Positions 14,982 to 24,024 of a stretch of DNA of 34,226 nt are shown here, in pieces. The position numbers and the translations under genes were made by a program. Location: the NCBI GenBank assembly GCA_016284895.1, contig JAEEPT010000008.1, positions 1 to 34,226 on the forward strand. The letters run 5' to 3'. Each line of letters begins with the position of its first letter. Position 1 is the stretch's first letter. The stretch is from Prevotella sp. (lineage in GTDB: Bacteria > Bacteroidota > Bacteroidia > Bacteroidales > Bacteroidaceae). Under the pieces are notes generated by a model. The model did no database searches. It worked only from the letters and a program-made list of their open reading frames with translations, and was not told where the DNA came from.

Positions 14982-16040
14982 TTAGATGTTGATGAACTGT
15001 TGGCGATTTTTCCATAGCAGCATGCTGAAGCGCAGTATGAAGCCAAATATCATCCATATAGCCAGCGACACAATTTTCGGACGGCTACTGTGCTTGATGG
15101 GGACAGATGCTCCCTGCACAATAGTGAAGGCGGGAGTGCGCTCCTGAACTTTGGCCTTGGCCAGATGAAGATGCTCGCTTATCTGCTGATAAATAACGTA
15201 TTTCAACTGCATTTCGTTCTCAAGGTCTTCCACTTTTTGGGCGTATTTCTGAAGATTCACGTCCTGATAGGAGTCGGCACAAGTTGCATAGGCATGGCTG
15301 GCCTGTTTGTATTGCGCCTGCGCTTCATCAAACAGCTGTTGCATGTAGTCGAGGTCTATGCGTGCTTTCTTCGTTCGATAATCGGTAATGGCATATTGCA
15401 GGTGCATCTGAACAGAATCGGCCATCGTAGCTGCAATGAGCGGGTCCTGGTCTTCCACCGTAATGGTGATTACATTCGTTTTCTTATCAACTGTGCATGT
15501 TATCTTACTGCTTATTACCTTCAACACGCCAAATTCTTTCTTCGTCAGGCGGAAAGGATCTGTCTTATGGCCAGGTCCTATTCCTGCATCGTCAGACGAA
15601 AGTTTTTCCTTCAACCAGGCCATCCACACGAAGGGATATTCATGAAGCGCAATACGCTGATGATTCTGAATATAGTCCCAGTAAGCGTATTCCTCGCCCG
15701 TCTTGTCGGTTCTTACCTTTATGGGAAACAGTCCGACGATAAAGTCAGTCGATCCCATCAAGTCGGGATAGATTTCCGGATATAATGCATCGCCTGTCTG
15801 GCCCACTTTGATGTTCATACCTACCATGGAGGCCAACGACGACAAACTGCCTGAGAAACCTGCGCCCGACTCTTCCGGAGCCAAAAGAACAGTTGACTTG
15901 TATATCTTTGGTGTGCCAAAAGCCAGAATTACTCCTATGACACCTGCAACAAAAGAGTAAATACATACCTTCCGTCGATCAGCCATCAACATTCTGATGA
16001 CATCCACGACATTTATATTTAGGACTTTGTTTTGCTCCAT
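14982..16040 (-). CDS. Wzz-like chain-length determinant (polysaccharide co-polymerase)
   Basis: 352 residues from ATG 16040 (MEQNKVLNINVVDVIRML); a TTG five codons earlier is less likely. First helix at about residues 26-44, then PKIYKSTVLLAPEE, a Gly/Ser-rich stretch (GAGFSGSLSSLASMVGMNIK), the conserved ITVEDQDPLIAATMADSVQ, a coiled coil over about 215-300 and GASVPIKHSSRPKIVSLAIW leading into the second helix. No Wzc-type kinase domain or tyrosine tail is present. It probably forms an inner-membrane ring that sets chain length and contacts the SLBB export protein encoded 41 bases upstream. The stop TAA (14982-14984) is in frame with the following Wzz-Wzy gene. Confidence 0.92.
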   Translation of the reverse strand: MEQNKVLNINVVDVIRMLMADRRKVCIYSFVAGVIGVILAFGTPKIYKSTVLLAPEESGAGFSGSLSSLASMVGMNIKVGQTGDALYPEIYPDLMGSTDFIVGLFPIKVRTDKTGEEYAYWDYIQNHQRIALHEYPFVWMAWLKEKLSSDDAGIGPGHKTDPFRLTKKEFGVLKVISSKITCTVDKKTNVITITVEDQDPLIAATMADSVQMHLQYAITDYRTKKARIDLDYMQQLFDEAQAQYKQASHAYATCADSYQDVNLQKYAQKVEDLENEMQLKYVIYQQISEHLHLAKAKVQERTPAFTIVQGASVPIKHSSRPKIVSLAIWMIFGFILRFSMLLWKNRQQFINI

Positions 16041-16081
16041 AGTTCCCGAGTTCAAAAAAAATTGTTAATACCCTACTACGC

Positions 16082-18676
16082 TTATTTCTTCAGGATATTG
16101 GCAAGTGTAGCAATCATAGTGGCGATTGAGGCGATGCCCGTACCTATGGTAATGGTCTCAGCTGTGGTCATGCGGTGTGTGGCCTTCTGTGGCACCACAA
16201 TCTCGCAGCCGGGGCGTACTTTCGTGTTGCAGCCCACCTTGGCTACGTCGCCGTTCATGTAGATGATGTAGGTCTTGCGCTTCTTGGCCTTGCTGCCATA
16301 GCCACCGGCCATGTTGATGTAGTAGCTCACAGGCTTGCCCTCCTGATAGCTCACGGTATTGGGGTACATCACCTCACCGTTGATCTTCACCGTATTGGTA
16401 TAGTGCGGCACAATCAGACGGTCGCCCTCACGCAGCACCAGGTCGTAGTCGCTGCCCGGATTGGCCAGTGCCTTTTCGAGCTGTATGCCCACGGGATAGG
16501 TGTCGGGTATCTGCAGCTTCTCCTGCGAGGCGGTCATGCCTGCCTGAATCTCGCTCACCGAGCGACCGCTCTTCAGGGCCTGTTCCATCATGGTCTGCTC
16601 GTTCTGCTGGCGCTGCATCTTCACCGACTCCTCATAGCGCATGCGCTCGGCCTCGTTCAGCTTGCGCTCCAGGCGAGCGCCCTCCACGTAGGCAAAGCTG
16701 GTCACACCGCCGCACTTGGTTATCAGGTCGCTCAGGCGCTCGTTCTGCTTGGTCAGCGAATAGTAGCCCACAAACTGCACCTCGCCTTCCACCAGCACGT
16801 TCTGCTGTGCATTGTAGCCGGGGCTCTTGCGCACAAATACCTCGTCGAACGGCTGCAGCACGAAGCCTGGCTCGCCATCAATCACGAAGCCGTCTTTCAG
16901 GGCGAAGATGAACGACTGTCCCACAATGGAATCAGCCACAGTAGCCTTGGGATTGACGATGCGGCGCGACACAAACACGTTCACCATCGAGGCTGTCTCT
17001 TTCAGTCCGCCTGCCTGCAGCACGAAGTCTTCCAGCGTCTCGTTGGCAGCATACTTATACACACCCGGATAGAGCACCTCGCCATGAATGGTGATGGTCT
17101 GCTCTTCATGCACGTCCTGACGGGTAGGCACAAACAGCACATCCTCGTTCTGCAAAGGAATGTCGCTCACCATGCCGCTCATGATACCTTCAATATCTAC
17201 AGGAACCACCTCCAGCGTGCGGTCGGCACGCATGCGGTGCATCACGGCATGGGCGGTAAAGGCTTCCTCGGTCACGCCCTCACTCTGCTCGAGCAGGCTT
17301 TTCACGCTTGTAATCTGTCCACCTATCTGGTACATGCCGGGACGGAACACGGCACCCTTCACCTCCACCATGTTGGAGTAGCGGTTCAGCAGCGAGTCAA
17401 CGCTCACTGAGTCGCCATCGGCCATACGGAACGACCCCAGATCGAACTCGCCCACGTTATAGACGGCATAGCGCGAGCCCTCTTTTCTCACCACGCGCAC
17501 CGACTTGCGATAGGCATCACTGGCAAAGTCGCCTGCATAGGTAATCAGTGTCTTCATGCTCTCGCTACGCTTCATCTCGTAGTACATGGGGCGCTTCACC
17601 TTGCCAGTGACGTTCACCAGACAGTCGTAGGTGCCCACCGTGATCACATCGTTGTCAGCCAGTCGGATATTGCCGCTCAGCTTTCCGTTCAGAATGTAGT
17701 CATATACATCGACCGTAGTCACCAGACGGTTGTTGCGATACACCTTGATGTTTCGCAGCGTACCTATCTCGCTGGGACCTCCAGCCATGTAGAGGGCGTG
17801 GAACACGGTGGCGAAGGCCGACAGCGTGTAGGAACCGGGGGTCTTCACCTCGCCCATCACATTCACGGTGATGGTGCGCGTCTGTCCTAACGACACTTTT
17901 ATTTTCGAACTGTTATAGCGAGCACCCAACTGCGAGCGCACCCGGGCAGTGGCCTGTTCCACCGTGAGTCCGCTCACCTGAATGGGGCCGAAGTCCTCAA
18001 TCACCACATAGCCGTCGGGCGACACCGTCACCTCTTCGGTCTTCTGCGAAGCACCATACACATCAATATAGATGGCATCGCCAGGCCCCAGCACATAGTT
18101 CTGCGGAGTAGCCAGGTTCATGGGCGGTTCAAACGTCAGTTCCTCGTTCTGGAACAGGCTGTGGCCGAAAATCTTCTTCTTATCTTTTTTCTCGTATTCA
18201 TCCTTGGCTTTCAGGTACTTACGAATCACCTCACGGTCGTAGATGTCGAAAGAGTCGGGCATGAACTCGTCCAGATCGTCTTTGATCAGGCGTGTGTCCT
18301 CGTCGCTCTCCTCCTTCGCCTCCTCGGCAGTCAGCAGTCGGCGCGACTTCTTCGCGTCCTTCACCTTCTGCGAGGTCTTGTCCTGCCCGTTGTTCTTGCG
18401 TTGGCGGCCCTGGTTCTCGTCGGCACCTAAGGTCTTGCCGGCCACGGTGCCCAGACCCTGCTCCTTCTTCAGGCGCTCGGCCTTCTTCTGAACGCGCTTA
18501 ATCTGCTCGGGGGTCACACCGCGCTGTATCAGTTTCACGGCAATCTCCTGTTGGGACGTGCCGGCCTTCTGCTCCTTAATTACGAACTTTATTATTTGGT
18601 CATCGGTCATAGATGACTGTGCCATTGTTGCCATGCAGAACAACAGCATCAAGAAAGGTAGTATATATCTTTTCAT
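16082..18676 (-). CDS. SLBB-domain polysaccharide export protein (Wza-like)
   Basis: 864 residues, more than twice the length of E. coli Wza. A signal peptide (MKRYILPFLMLLFCMATMAQ) is followed by a charged N-terminal extension (about 21-185, including a short helical ITQ-type segment GVTPEQIKRVQKKAERLKKE), a polysaccharide-export domain at about 190-270 (NYVLGPGDAIYIDVYG) and about six SLBB-like repeats, each marked by G-x-V-x-x-P (GEVKTPG, GKVKRPM, GAVFRPG, GEVLYPG, GEVQFVG, GEVMYPN). The C-terminus is a hydrophobic Ile/Ala/Thr-rich helix before NILKK. Cys14 lacks a good lipobox. It should form or line the periplasm-to-outer-membrane export channel. It heads the leftward operon with a -7 box at 18744-18751. 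Confidence 0.93.
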   Translation of the reverse strand: MKRYILPFLMLLFCMATMAQSSMTDDQIIKFVIKEQKAGTSQQEIAVKLIQRGVTPEQIKRVQKKAERLKKEQGLGTVAGKTLGADENQGRQRKNNGQDKTSQKVKDAKKSRRLLTAEEAKEESDEDTRLIKDDLDEFMPDSFDIYDREVIRKYLKAKDEYEKKDKKKIFGHSLFQNEELTFEPPMNLATPQNYVLGPGDAIYIDVYGASQKTEEVTVSPDGYVVIEDFGPIQVSGLTVEQATARVRSQLGARYNSSKIKVSLGQTRTITVNVMGEVKTPGSYTLSAFATVFHALYMAGGPSEIGTLRNIKVYRNNRLVTTVDVYDYILNGKLSGNIRLADNDVITVGTYDCLVNVTGKVKRPMYYEMKRSESMKTLITYAGDFASDAYRKSVRVVRKEGSRYAVYNVGEFDLGSFRMADGDSVSVDSLLNRYSNMVEVKGAVFRPGMYQIGGQITSVKSLLEQSEGVTEEAFTAHAVMHRMRADRTLEVVPVDIEGIMSGMVSDIPLQNEDVLFVPTRQDVHEEQTITIHGEVLYPGVYKYAANETLEDFVLQAGGLKETASMVNVFVSRRIVNPKATVADSIVGQSFIFALKDGFVIDGEPGFVLQPFDEVFVRKSPGYNAQQNVLVEGEVQFVGYYSLTKQNERLSDLITKCGGVTSFAYVEGARLERKLNEAERMRYEESVKMQRQQNEQTMMEQALKSGRSVSEIQAGMTASQEKLQIPDTYPVGIQLEKALANPGSDYDLVLREGDRLIVPHYTNTVKINGEVMYPNTVSYQEGKPVSYYINMAGGYGSKAKKRKTYIIYMNGDVAKVGCNTKVRPGCEIVVPQKATHRMTTAETITIGTGIASIATMIATLANILKK

Positions 18677-18743
18677 TCTTACGCAAGTTACTTTTTCAGG
18701 GTTTTTATGCTATTATAATAACTCTTTTATGTCAAATTTATTG

Positions 18744-18751
18744 CAAAGTTA
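18744..18751 (-). promoter_or_regulatory. -7 promoter box of the polysaccharide export operon
   Basis: The minus strand reads TAACTTTG, 67 bases before ATG 18676. It diverges from the tmRNA promoter box, which begins 43 bases away on the other strand. Confidence 0.68.
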
Positions 18752-18794
18752 CATATTTTCTCAGAAAAAAGATGTATTTATCAGAAAAAGTTCA

Positions 18795-18802
18795 TATCTT
18801 TG
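18795..18802 (+). promoter_or_regulatory. -7 promoter box of tmRNA
   Basis: TATCTTTG matches TAnnTTTG; transcription should start near 18807-18810, about 45 bases before the mature tmRNA 5' end. A -33 box is not apparent. Confidence 0.68.
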
Positions 18803-18821
18803 CACTTGTAAAGCGGCCTGC

Positions 18822-18843
18822 CCCCACCCAACGTGGGGTTTTT
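18822..18843 (+). terminator. Terminator-like hairpin in the tmRNA leader
   Basis: CCCCAC (18822-18827) and GTGGGG (18833-18838) close a five-base loop and are followed directly by TTTTT (18839-18843). It lies between the tmRNA promoter and the mature 5' end, so it could attenuate transcription or mark a processing site. Confidence 0.5.
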
Positions 18844-18852
18844 CGCCAAACT

Positions 18853-19251
18853 GGGGTTGACTGGATTTGACGGCAAGACGAAATGGTACGTAAGCACGCG
18901 GAGCTGGACTATGGGAGGCTCCTTAATCTCTTCTGTAGGAAAATTAATTGGCAACAATGAGTATGCTCTCGCTGCTTAATCGAAGTATAGTAGATTACGA
19001 GCTTAATTTCTTCACAAGGTGAGGAAACGAGACGTCGCTCCAAGGATCTGGTTCCGAATCCGAAGAACAAGCGGCGCAGATTAAATCGGAAATAGTCAGT
19101 GCAGGCTCCGATACATTGATGAAGTTTTAGGAGATAAGGTTTTGGTTGGTGGCCCAGGTCTTGCCAAAACACGAAAATGAAGGCTGGGATAAGCGTGTAG
19201 AAAGCGTATGGTTTCCTTGTGCGGACGAGGGTTCGACTCCCTCCAGCTCCA
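18853..19251 (+). ncRNA. ssrA: tmRNA (ribosome rescue RNA)
   Basis: The 5' end GGGGTTG (18853-18859) pairs with CAGCTCC (19244-19250) as an acceptor stem with two G-U pairs, and CTGGATTTGACGG is the conserved D-like region. The 3' end has a perfect T arm, GAGGG-TTCGACT-CCCTC. The reading frame GGC AAC AAT GAG TAT GCT CTC GCT GCT TAA (18950-18979) encodes the degradation tag GNNEYALAA. The RNA frees stalled ribosomes with SmpB and tags the unfinished protein. CCA is not encoded (CTA follows the discriminator). The last 19 bases recur 87 bases downstream. Confidence 0.95.
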
Positions 19252-19320
19252 CTAAGATTCCGCTGAAGTGAGACTCACCCTCGTGAGGGTTCTTTGCAAG
19301 CAAAGCGACTTCGTCGATTA

Positions 19321-19339
19321 CGACTCCCTCCAGCTCCAC
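19321..19339 (+). repeat. Second copy of the tmRNA 3' end
   Basis: CGACTCCCTCCAGCTCCAC occurs at 19234-19252 as the tmRNA end and again, unchanged, here. A weaker second match follows each copy: TAAGATTCCGCTGAA at 19253 and TAAGAATCCGCTTGAA at 19363. Between the copies lie three small hairpins (ACCCT-AGGGT, CTTTG-CAAAG, CGAC-GTCG; 19277-19315). Confidence 0.85.
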
Positions 19340-19381
19340 AAACAGGATTAAAATGAGATAGTTAAGAATCCGCTTGAAAGC

Positions 19382-19464
19382 AATGTAACAATAGGGTCAC
19401 CGAGACCTGACCCCATCAGCCACTATATGTGACTGGTGAAAGCGTTCTTTTATATTGTTACATT
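19382..19464 (+). other. Foldable segment: outer stem enclosing two hairpins
   Basis: AATGTAACAATA (19382-19393) pairs perfectly with TATTGTTACATT (19453-19464). Inside are GGGTCA/TGACCC (19394-19399, 19408-19413) and CAGCCAC/GTGACTG with one mismatch (19417-19423, 19429-19435). The 3' strand runs into CTTATTTTTTCTT. It could end the tmRNA transcript or act as a 5' leader of the next gene; no known RNA family is recognised. Confidence 0.45.
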
Positions 19465-19483
19465 CTTATTTTTTCTTAAACAC

Positions 19484-20128
19484 ATGATGAGAAGAAGAAT
19501 TCCCTATCGGGTGTGCCGTTGCATGCCCAATGGTGTCGTGACTCATCTTGAGGCCCGTTTGCTCAAGGAGTTGGTCAACAGCGAAATCCACCCCATCCGC
19601 TGCGCGGAGAGTTGCAAACGAAAGTATCAAAAGGGCATGCGCATAGGCGACCTCTGCGCCGAGACAGGCCACTTCCAGTGGGCCATGAAAGTGTGGAAAC
19701 TGACGGAACGGCTGATTGAATCAAAGGACTGGGACGACTGGCGCTACGTGCACTTCAACACTGATCGAGTGAGGCTCTCCGATGTGGTTTCTGAAGCGGA
19801 ATGCGAACTGCTCTCCCGTCGCAGAAGCGATCTTTGGCGCGCCCTGGGCCATCCTGAAGAAGCATGGTGGGGCAAGCAGGCAGAGCATCTTGCCAGCATC
19901 ACCTACGGCACCTATTACGACTATTTGTGGATTGAAAAGTACGACTACGATCCAAGACAATTCACAATTGAGTACGAGGAAGAGCTGAACGGCTATAAGT
20001 CCATCAAAGAATCGGAAGACATTTTCCGTGAGGGACAGGTCGACTACCTTCCACTCTGCGCTCAAGAGCTCACTGCCTATTGGCACGACGAAGAGGCAGA
20101 GCCCGAGAACTACTCTTTGGAAGACTAA
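19484..20128 (+). CDS. Hypothetical protein, 214 residues
   Basis: I do not recognise this protein. It has no signal peptide or membrane helix from ATG 19484 (MMRRRIPYRVCRC). The N-terminal part is basic with several Cys (CRCMPNG, IRCAESCKRKY); the middle (MKVWKLTERLIESKDWDDWR) looks helical; the C-terminal half is acidic and rich in Trp and Tyr (TYYDYLWIEKYDYDP, EEEAEPE-like tail). The frame extends back to GTG 19436, which would add a hydrophobic segment (FFYIVTFLFFL) but falls within the folded intergenic segment; ATG 19484 or 19487 is preferred. The gene stands alone between tmRNA and a shared terminator facing groEL. Codon use resembles its neighbours. Confidence 0.75.
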   Translation: MMRRRIPYRVCRCMPNGVVTHLEARLLKELVNSEIHPIRCAESCKRKYQKGMRIGDLCAETGHFQWAMKVWKLTERLIESKDWDDWRYVHFNTDRVRLSDVVSEAECELLSRRRSDLWRALGHPEEAWWGKQAEHLASITYGTYYDYLWIEKYDYDPRQFTIEYEEELNGYKSIKESEDIFREGQVDYLPLCAQELTAYWHDEEAEPENYSLED

Positions 20129-20129
20129 C

Positions 20130-20182
20130 CCAAACAGCAACAGGCGAGGAAGCGCTAAGCCCCCTCGCCTGTTGCTATTTGG
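20130..20182. terminator. Shared terminator hairpin between hypothetical gene and groEL
   Basis: AGCAACAGGCGAGG (20136-20149) pairs perfectly with 20163-20176, and after one mismatch CCAAA/TTTGG adds five more pairs. It lies between two convergent stops, so it can serve both strands; neither side has a strong T tract. Confidence 0.75.
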
Positions 20183-20200
20183 TTTGTCTCTTCTCTGAGA

Positions 20201-21987
<1,787 letters not shown>

Positions 21988-21989
21988 TC

Positions 21990-22259
21990 CTACTCGATGA
22001 CTGCGAGCACGTCGCTCTGGCGCATCATGAGGAACTTCTCGCCCTCGAACTCCAGCTCAGTGCCACTATATTTTCCATAGAGCACCTCATCACCTTCCTT
22101 GAGGAACATCTCTTCGTCCTTGGTGCCCTTGCCCACGGCCTTGATAATGCCATGCAGGGGTTTCTCCTTTGCAGTGTCGGGAATAATGATTCCACCGATT
22201 TTCTCTTCAGCCGGTGCAGGAACTACCAGCACGCGGTCAGCTAATGGTTTGATTGTCAT
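21990..22259 (-). CDS. groS: Co-chaperonin GroES
   Basis: 89 residues of a single Cpn10 domain: [20 protein letters not shown], the mobile loop [17 protein letters not shown] that docks onto GroEL, and the C-terminal [15 protein letters not shown]. It caps the GroEL ring. The promoter at 22320-22351 fits the housekeeping consensus exactly; no CIRCE element is seen. The stop lies two bases from the inverted repeat that separates it from groEL. Confidence 0.98.
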   Translation of the reverse strand: MTIKPLADRVLVVPAPAEEKIGGIIIPDTAKEKPLHGIIKAVGKGTKDEEMFLKEGDEVLYGKYSGTELEFEGEKFLMMRQSDVLAVIE

Positions 22260-22319
22260 AGTTCTTTTGTTTTTTATGAAATGAATGTCTTTGTTTTTGA
22301 AATCTACCTCACCTCATGC

Positions 22320-22351
22320 CAAAACTATGCCAAAAGCGCAAGACTGACAAA
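22320..22351 (-). promoter_or_regulatory. groESL promoter with two tandem TTTTGGCAT motifs
   Basis: On the minus strand TTTG (22351-22348), a 20-base spacer and TAGTTTTG (22327-22320) give a full consensus promoter. The nonamer ATGCCAAAA (plus-strand reading) occurs twice, starting at 22316 and 22327, so 11 bases or one helical turn apart, and covers the -7 box; it could be a regulator site. Confidence 0.72.
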
Positions 22352-22412
22352 GTGACACAATACGAACAGTATAAATCAATGTCAGTTCGATGAATTCAAG
22401 AAAAGGCAAAGT

Positions 22413-22661
22413 TGAAGGTCTGATATGCCATCGGTTCTTTAAGCATTTACTATACATGAGACAAAAACTATAGCTTTACGTGAGTTCAATGAATAGAGAT
22501 TGGAGTAACTTTGATGATACTTGATCATAAGTGACAGTTATTATCATGAAAAATTTTGGCCATTATTTGTGGAATTATGGCCATTATTCTCTCAATTATG
22601 GCCAAAATTTCATTTCACATGCCGTAGATGGCAAAAGAACCGAAGTCATATCAGTCCTTCA
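22413..22661. repeat. MITE-like element with 28-base terminal inverted repeats
   Basis: Arms 22413-22440 and 22634-22661 match as inverted repeats at 25 of 28 positions (core CGGTTCTTT / AAAGAACCG). Inside lies a second perfect inverted repeat, AAATTTTGGCCAT (22551-22563) with 22598-22610, and three TGGCCA palindromes at 22557, 22578 and 22599. It contains no usable reading frame and no obvious target-site duplication. With the groES promoter and exbB promoter it accounts for most of the 518-base gap between groES and exbB. Confidence 0.7.
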
Positions 22662-22722
22662 TTCCCGACGAGCGATAAGGCTAAAAACATTTAAAGAAAA
22701 ATGATTATTCGAAAGAAATTCG

Positions 22723-22730
22723 TACCTTTG
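22723..22730 (+). promoter_or_regulatory. -7 promoter box of the exbB operon
   Basis: TACCTTTG lies 47 bases ahead of ATG 22778 and 61 bases beyond the inverted-repeat element. No -33 match is seen. Confidence 0.68.
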
Positions 22731-22777
22731 TCGGCTGACATACGAAAGAAGACTTATATTATATATAATAAGGTGTA

Positions 22778-23632
22778 ATGAAAAAATTGACGATAGCAAT
22801 AGCCTTGACGTTTACGATGGTGCTGGCTGCGCCTATCACGGCACAGGACAAGACAGCCCCGCAACTTACGGAGGTCGCGGACAGCAGTGCGACGCAGCAA
22901 GCTGGTGACACGCTGCCAGCGGGATTCACACTTGATGAGGTAATAGACGAAAACGACATGGCTGACATGCAAGAGGCCGTGAAGCAGGAGAATGGCCTGC
23001 ACACCAAGCTGAAGACGAAGTTCGTAGAAGGCACGGCTGGCTTCATGTCGCTCGTAGCGCTGGCTCTGGTGCTTGGTCTGGCATTCTGCATTGAGCGTAT
23101 CATCTACCTTACGCTCTCGGAAATCAATGCAAAGAAGTTGCTTGCCGACATTGAAAAGAAGGTAGAGGCCGGTGACATTGAAGGTGCCAAAGCCATCTGT
23201 CGCGACACACGTGGCCCTGTAGCCTCCATCTGCTATCAGGGTCTGCTGCACATCAATGAGGCTATGGACGTGGTGGAGCGCAGCATTGAGAGCTACGGCA
23301 CCGTACAGGCCGCCAAGATGGAGAAGGGATGCTCTTGGATCACGCTGTTTATAGCTATCGCTCCGTCGTTGGGGTTCCTCGGCACGGTGATTGGTATGGT
23401 GATGGCGTTCGACCAGATACAAGAGTTCGGCGACATAGGTCCCACCATTGTGGCATCGGGCATGAAAGTGGCCCTCATCACCACCATCTTCGGCATTATC
23501 GTAGCTCTCATCCTGCAAGTGTTCTATAGCTATATCCTCTCAAAGATTGAGCATTTAACCTCACAGATGGAAGAATCGGCTATCACACTGCTCGACATCA
23601 TCATGAAACATAAACAGCACACCAAGGCATGA
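22778..23632 (+). CDS. exbB: MotA/TolQ/ExbB proton-channel family protein
   Basis: 284 residues. A signal-like leader (MKKLTIAIALTFTMVLAAP) and a periplasmic segment of about 60 residues precede the first channel helix (GFMSLVALALVLGLAFCIER). A cytoplasmic loop follows with KKLLADIEKKVEAGDIEGAK, and the two pore helices are WITLFIAIAPSLGFLGTVIGMVMAF and a Gly/Ala/Ile-rich one (VALITTIFGIIVALILQVFY). The GFLGTV motif is diagnostic. With ExbD it uses the proton gradient to drive a TonB-type energy transducer, which is not encoded here. ATGA overlap with the next gene couples their translation. Confidence 0.92.
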   Translation: MKKLTIAIALTFTMVLAAPITAQDKTAPQLTEVADSSATQQAGDTLPAGFTLDEVIDENDMADMQEAVKQENGLHTKLKTKFVEGTAGFMSLVALALVLGLAFCIERIIYLTLSEINAKKLLADIEKKVEAGDIEGAKAICRDTRGPVASICYQGLLHINEAMDVVERSIESYGTVQAAKMEKGCSWITLFIAIAPSLGFLGTVIGMVMAFDQIQEFGDIGPTIVASGMKVALITTIFGIIVALILQVFYSYILSKIEHLTSQMEESAITLLDIIMKHKQHTKA

Positions 23633-24003
23633 GTTTCTACGAGTCACCATTATTCATTGACGTTCTGCTCACAAGCATCTACGCATTGCTGGCCCTTACA
23701 TTAGGTCTCACTGTGTGGTCAATGTTGCGCACCCTGCAAATGCGTAATCGCGAACGACTCACAATGGGCATACCGGCCAAGCGCATAGCGTGGGGCGTAG
23801 CACTCCTGCTCTGCGCCACACTCGCACTGACAGCCCTGACTGCCGACACGCAGCCATTGACCATCAACGGACATCTCTACGACAGCAGCTTCTGGTTGCG
23901 CGTGAGCGACATGCTCATCAATACATCGACGGTGCTCATCGTTGTAGCCGTGATGTGTGTGGCACTAAGCGCCCTGGGCATAGGTCGCCTTTTGAAGCAC
24001 TAA
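23629..24003 (+). CDS. Small membrane protein of the Exb operon, unknown function
   Basis: 124 residues with about three hydrophobic helices: FIDVLLTSIYALLALTLGLTV near the N-terminus, IAWGVALLLCATLALTAL in the middle and VLIVVAVMCVALSALGIG at the end. No family is recognised. It starts within the exbB stop (ATGA) and is followed 21 bases later by exbD, so it probably belongs to the same membrane complex as an accessory subunit; this rests on context only. Confidence 0.78.
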   Translation: MSFYESPLFIDVLLTSIYALLALTLGLTVWSMLRTLQMRNRERLTMGIPAKRIAWGVALLLCATLALTALTADTQPLTINGHLYDSSFWLRVSDMLINTSTVLIVVAVMCVALSALGIGRLLKH

Positions 24004-24024
24004 TCACCAAATCCCCCTGACAAC

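Noticed and set aside
16175..17410. A 411-codon open frame on the plus strand opposite the SLBB export gene
   Set aside because: It is a shadow of a real gene with clear domains on the other strand; its product is a His/Leu-rich string without motifs or a promoter.
4087..18676. A Wzc-like tyrosine kinase or phosphatase in the polysaccharide locus
   Set aside because: Neither Wzz-type protein has Walker motifs or a tyrosine-rich tail; no such gene is found in the window.
19285..19340. A second tRNA or tmRNA gene at the duplicated 3' end
   Set aside because: Only the T-arm and acceptor strand are copied; there is no D arm, anticodon arm or 5' acceptor partner.
19436..19483. GTG start adding a hydrophobic N-terminus to the unknown protein
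   Set aside because: This stretch forms the 3' side of the folded segment, and two ATG codons follow at a better position; kept as an alternative only.
22260..22412. CIRCE operator upstream of groES
   Set aside because: No TTAGCACTC-type inverted repeat could be found on either strand.
22754..23518. A 254-codon minus-strand frame opposite exbB
   Set aside because: ExbB motifs and a promoter lie on the plus strand; the minus frame has no recognisable protein features.
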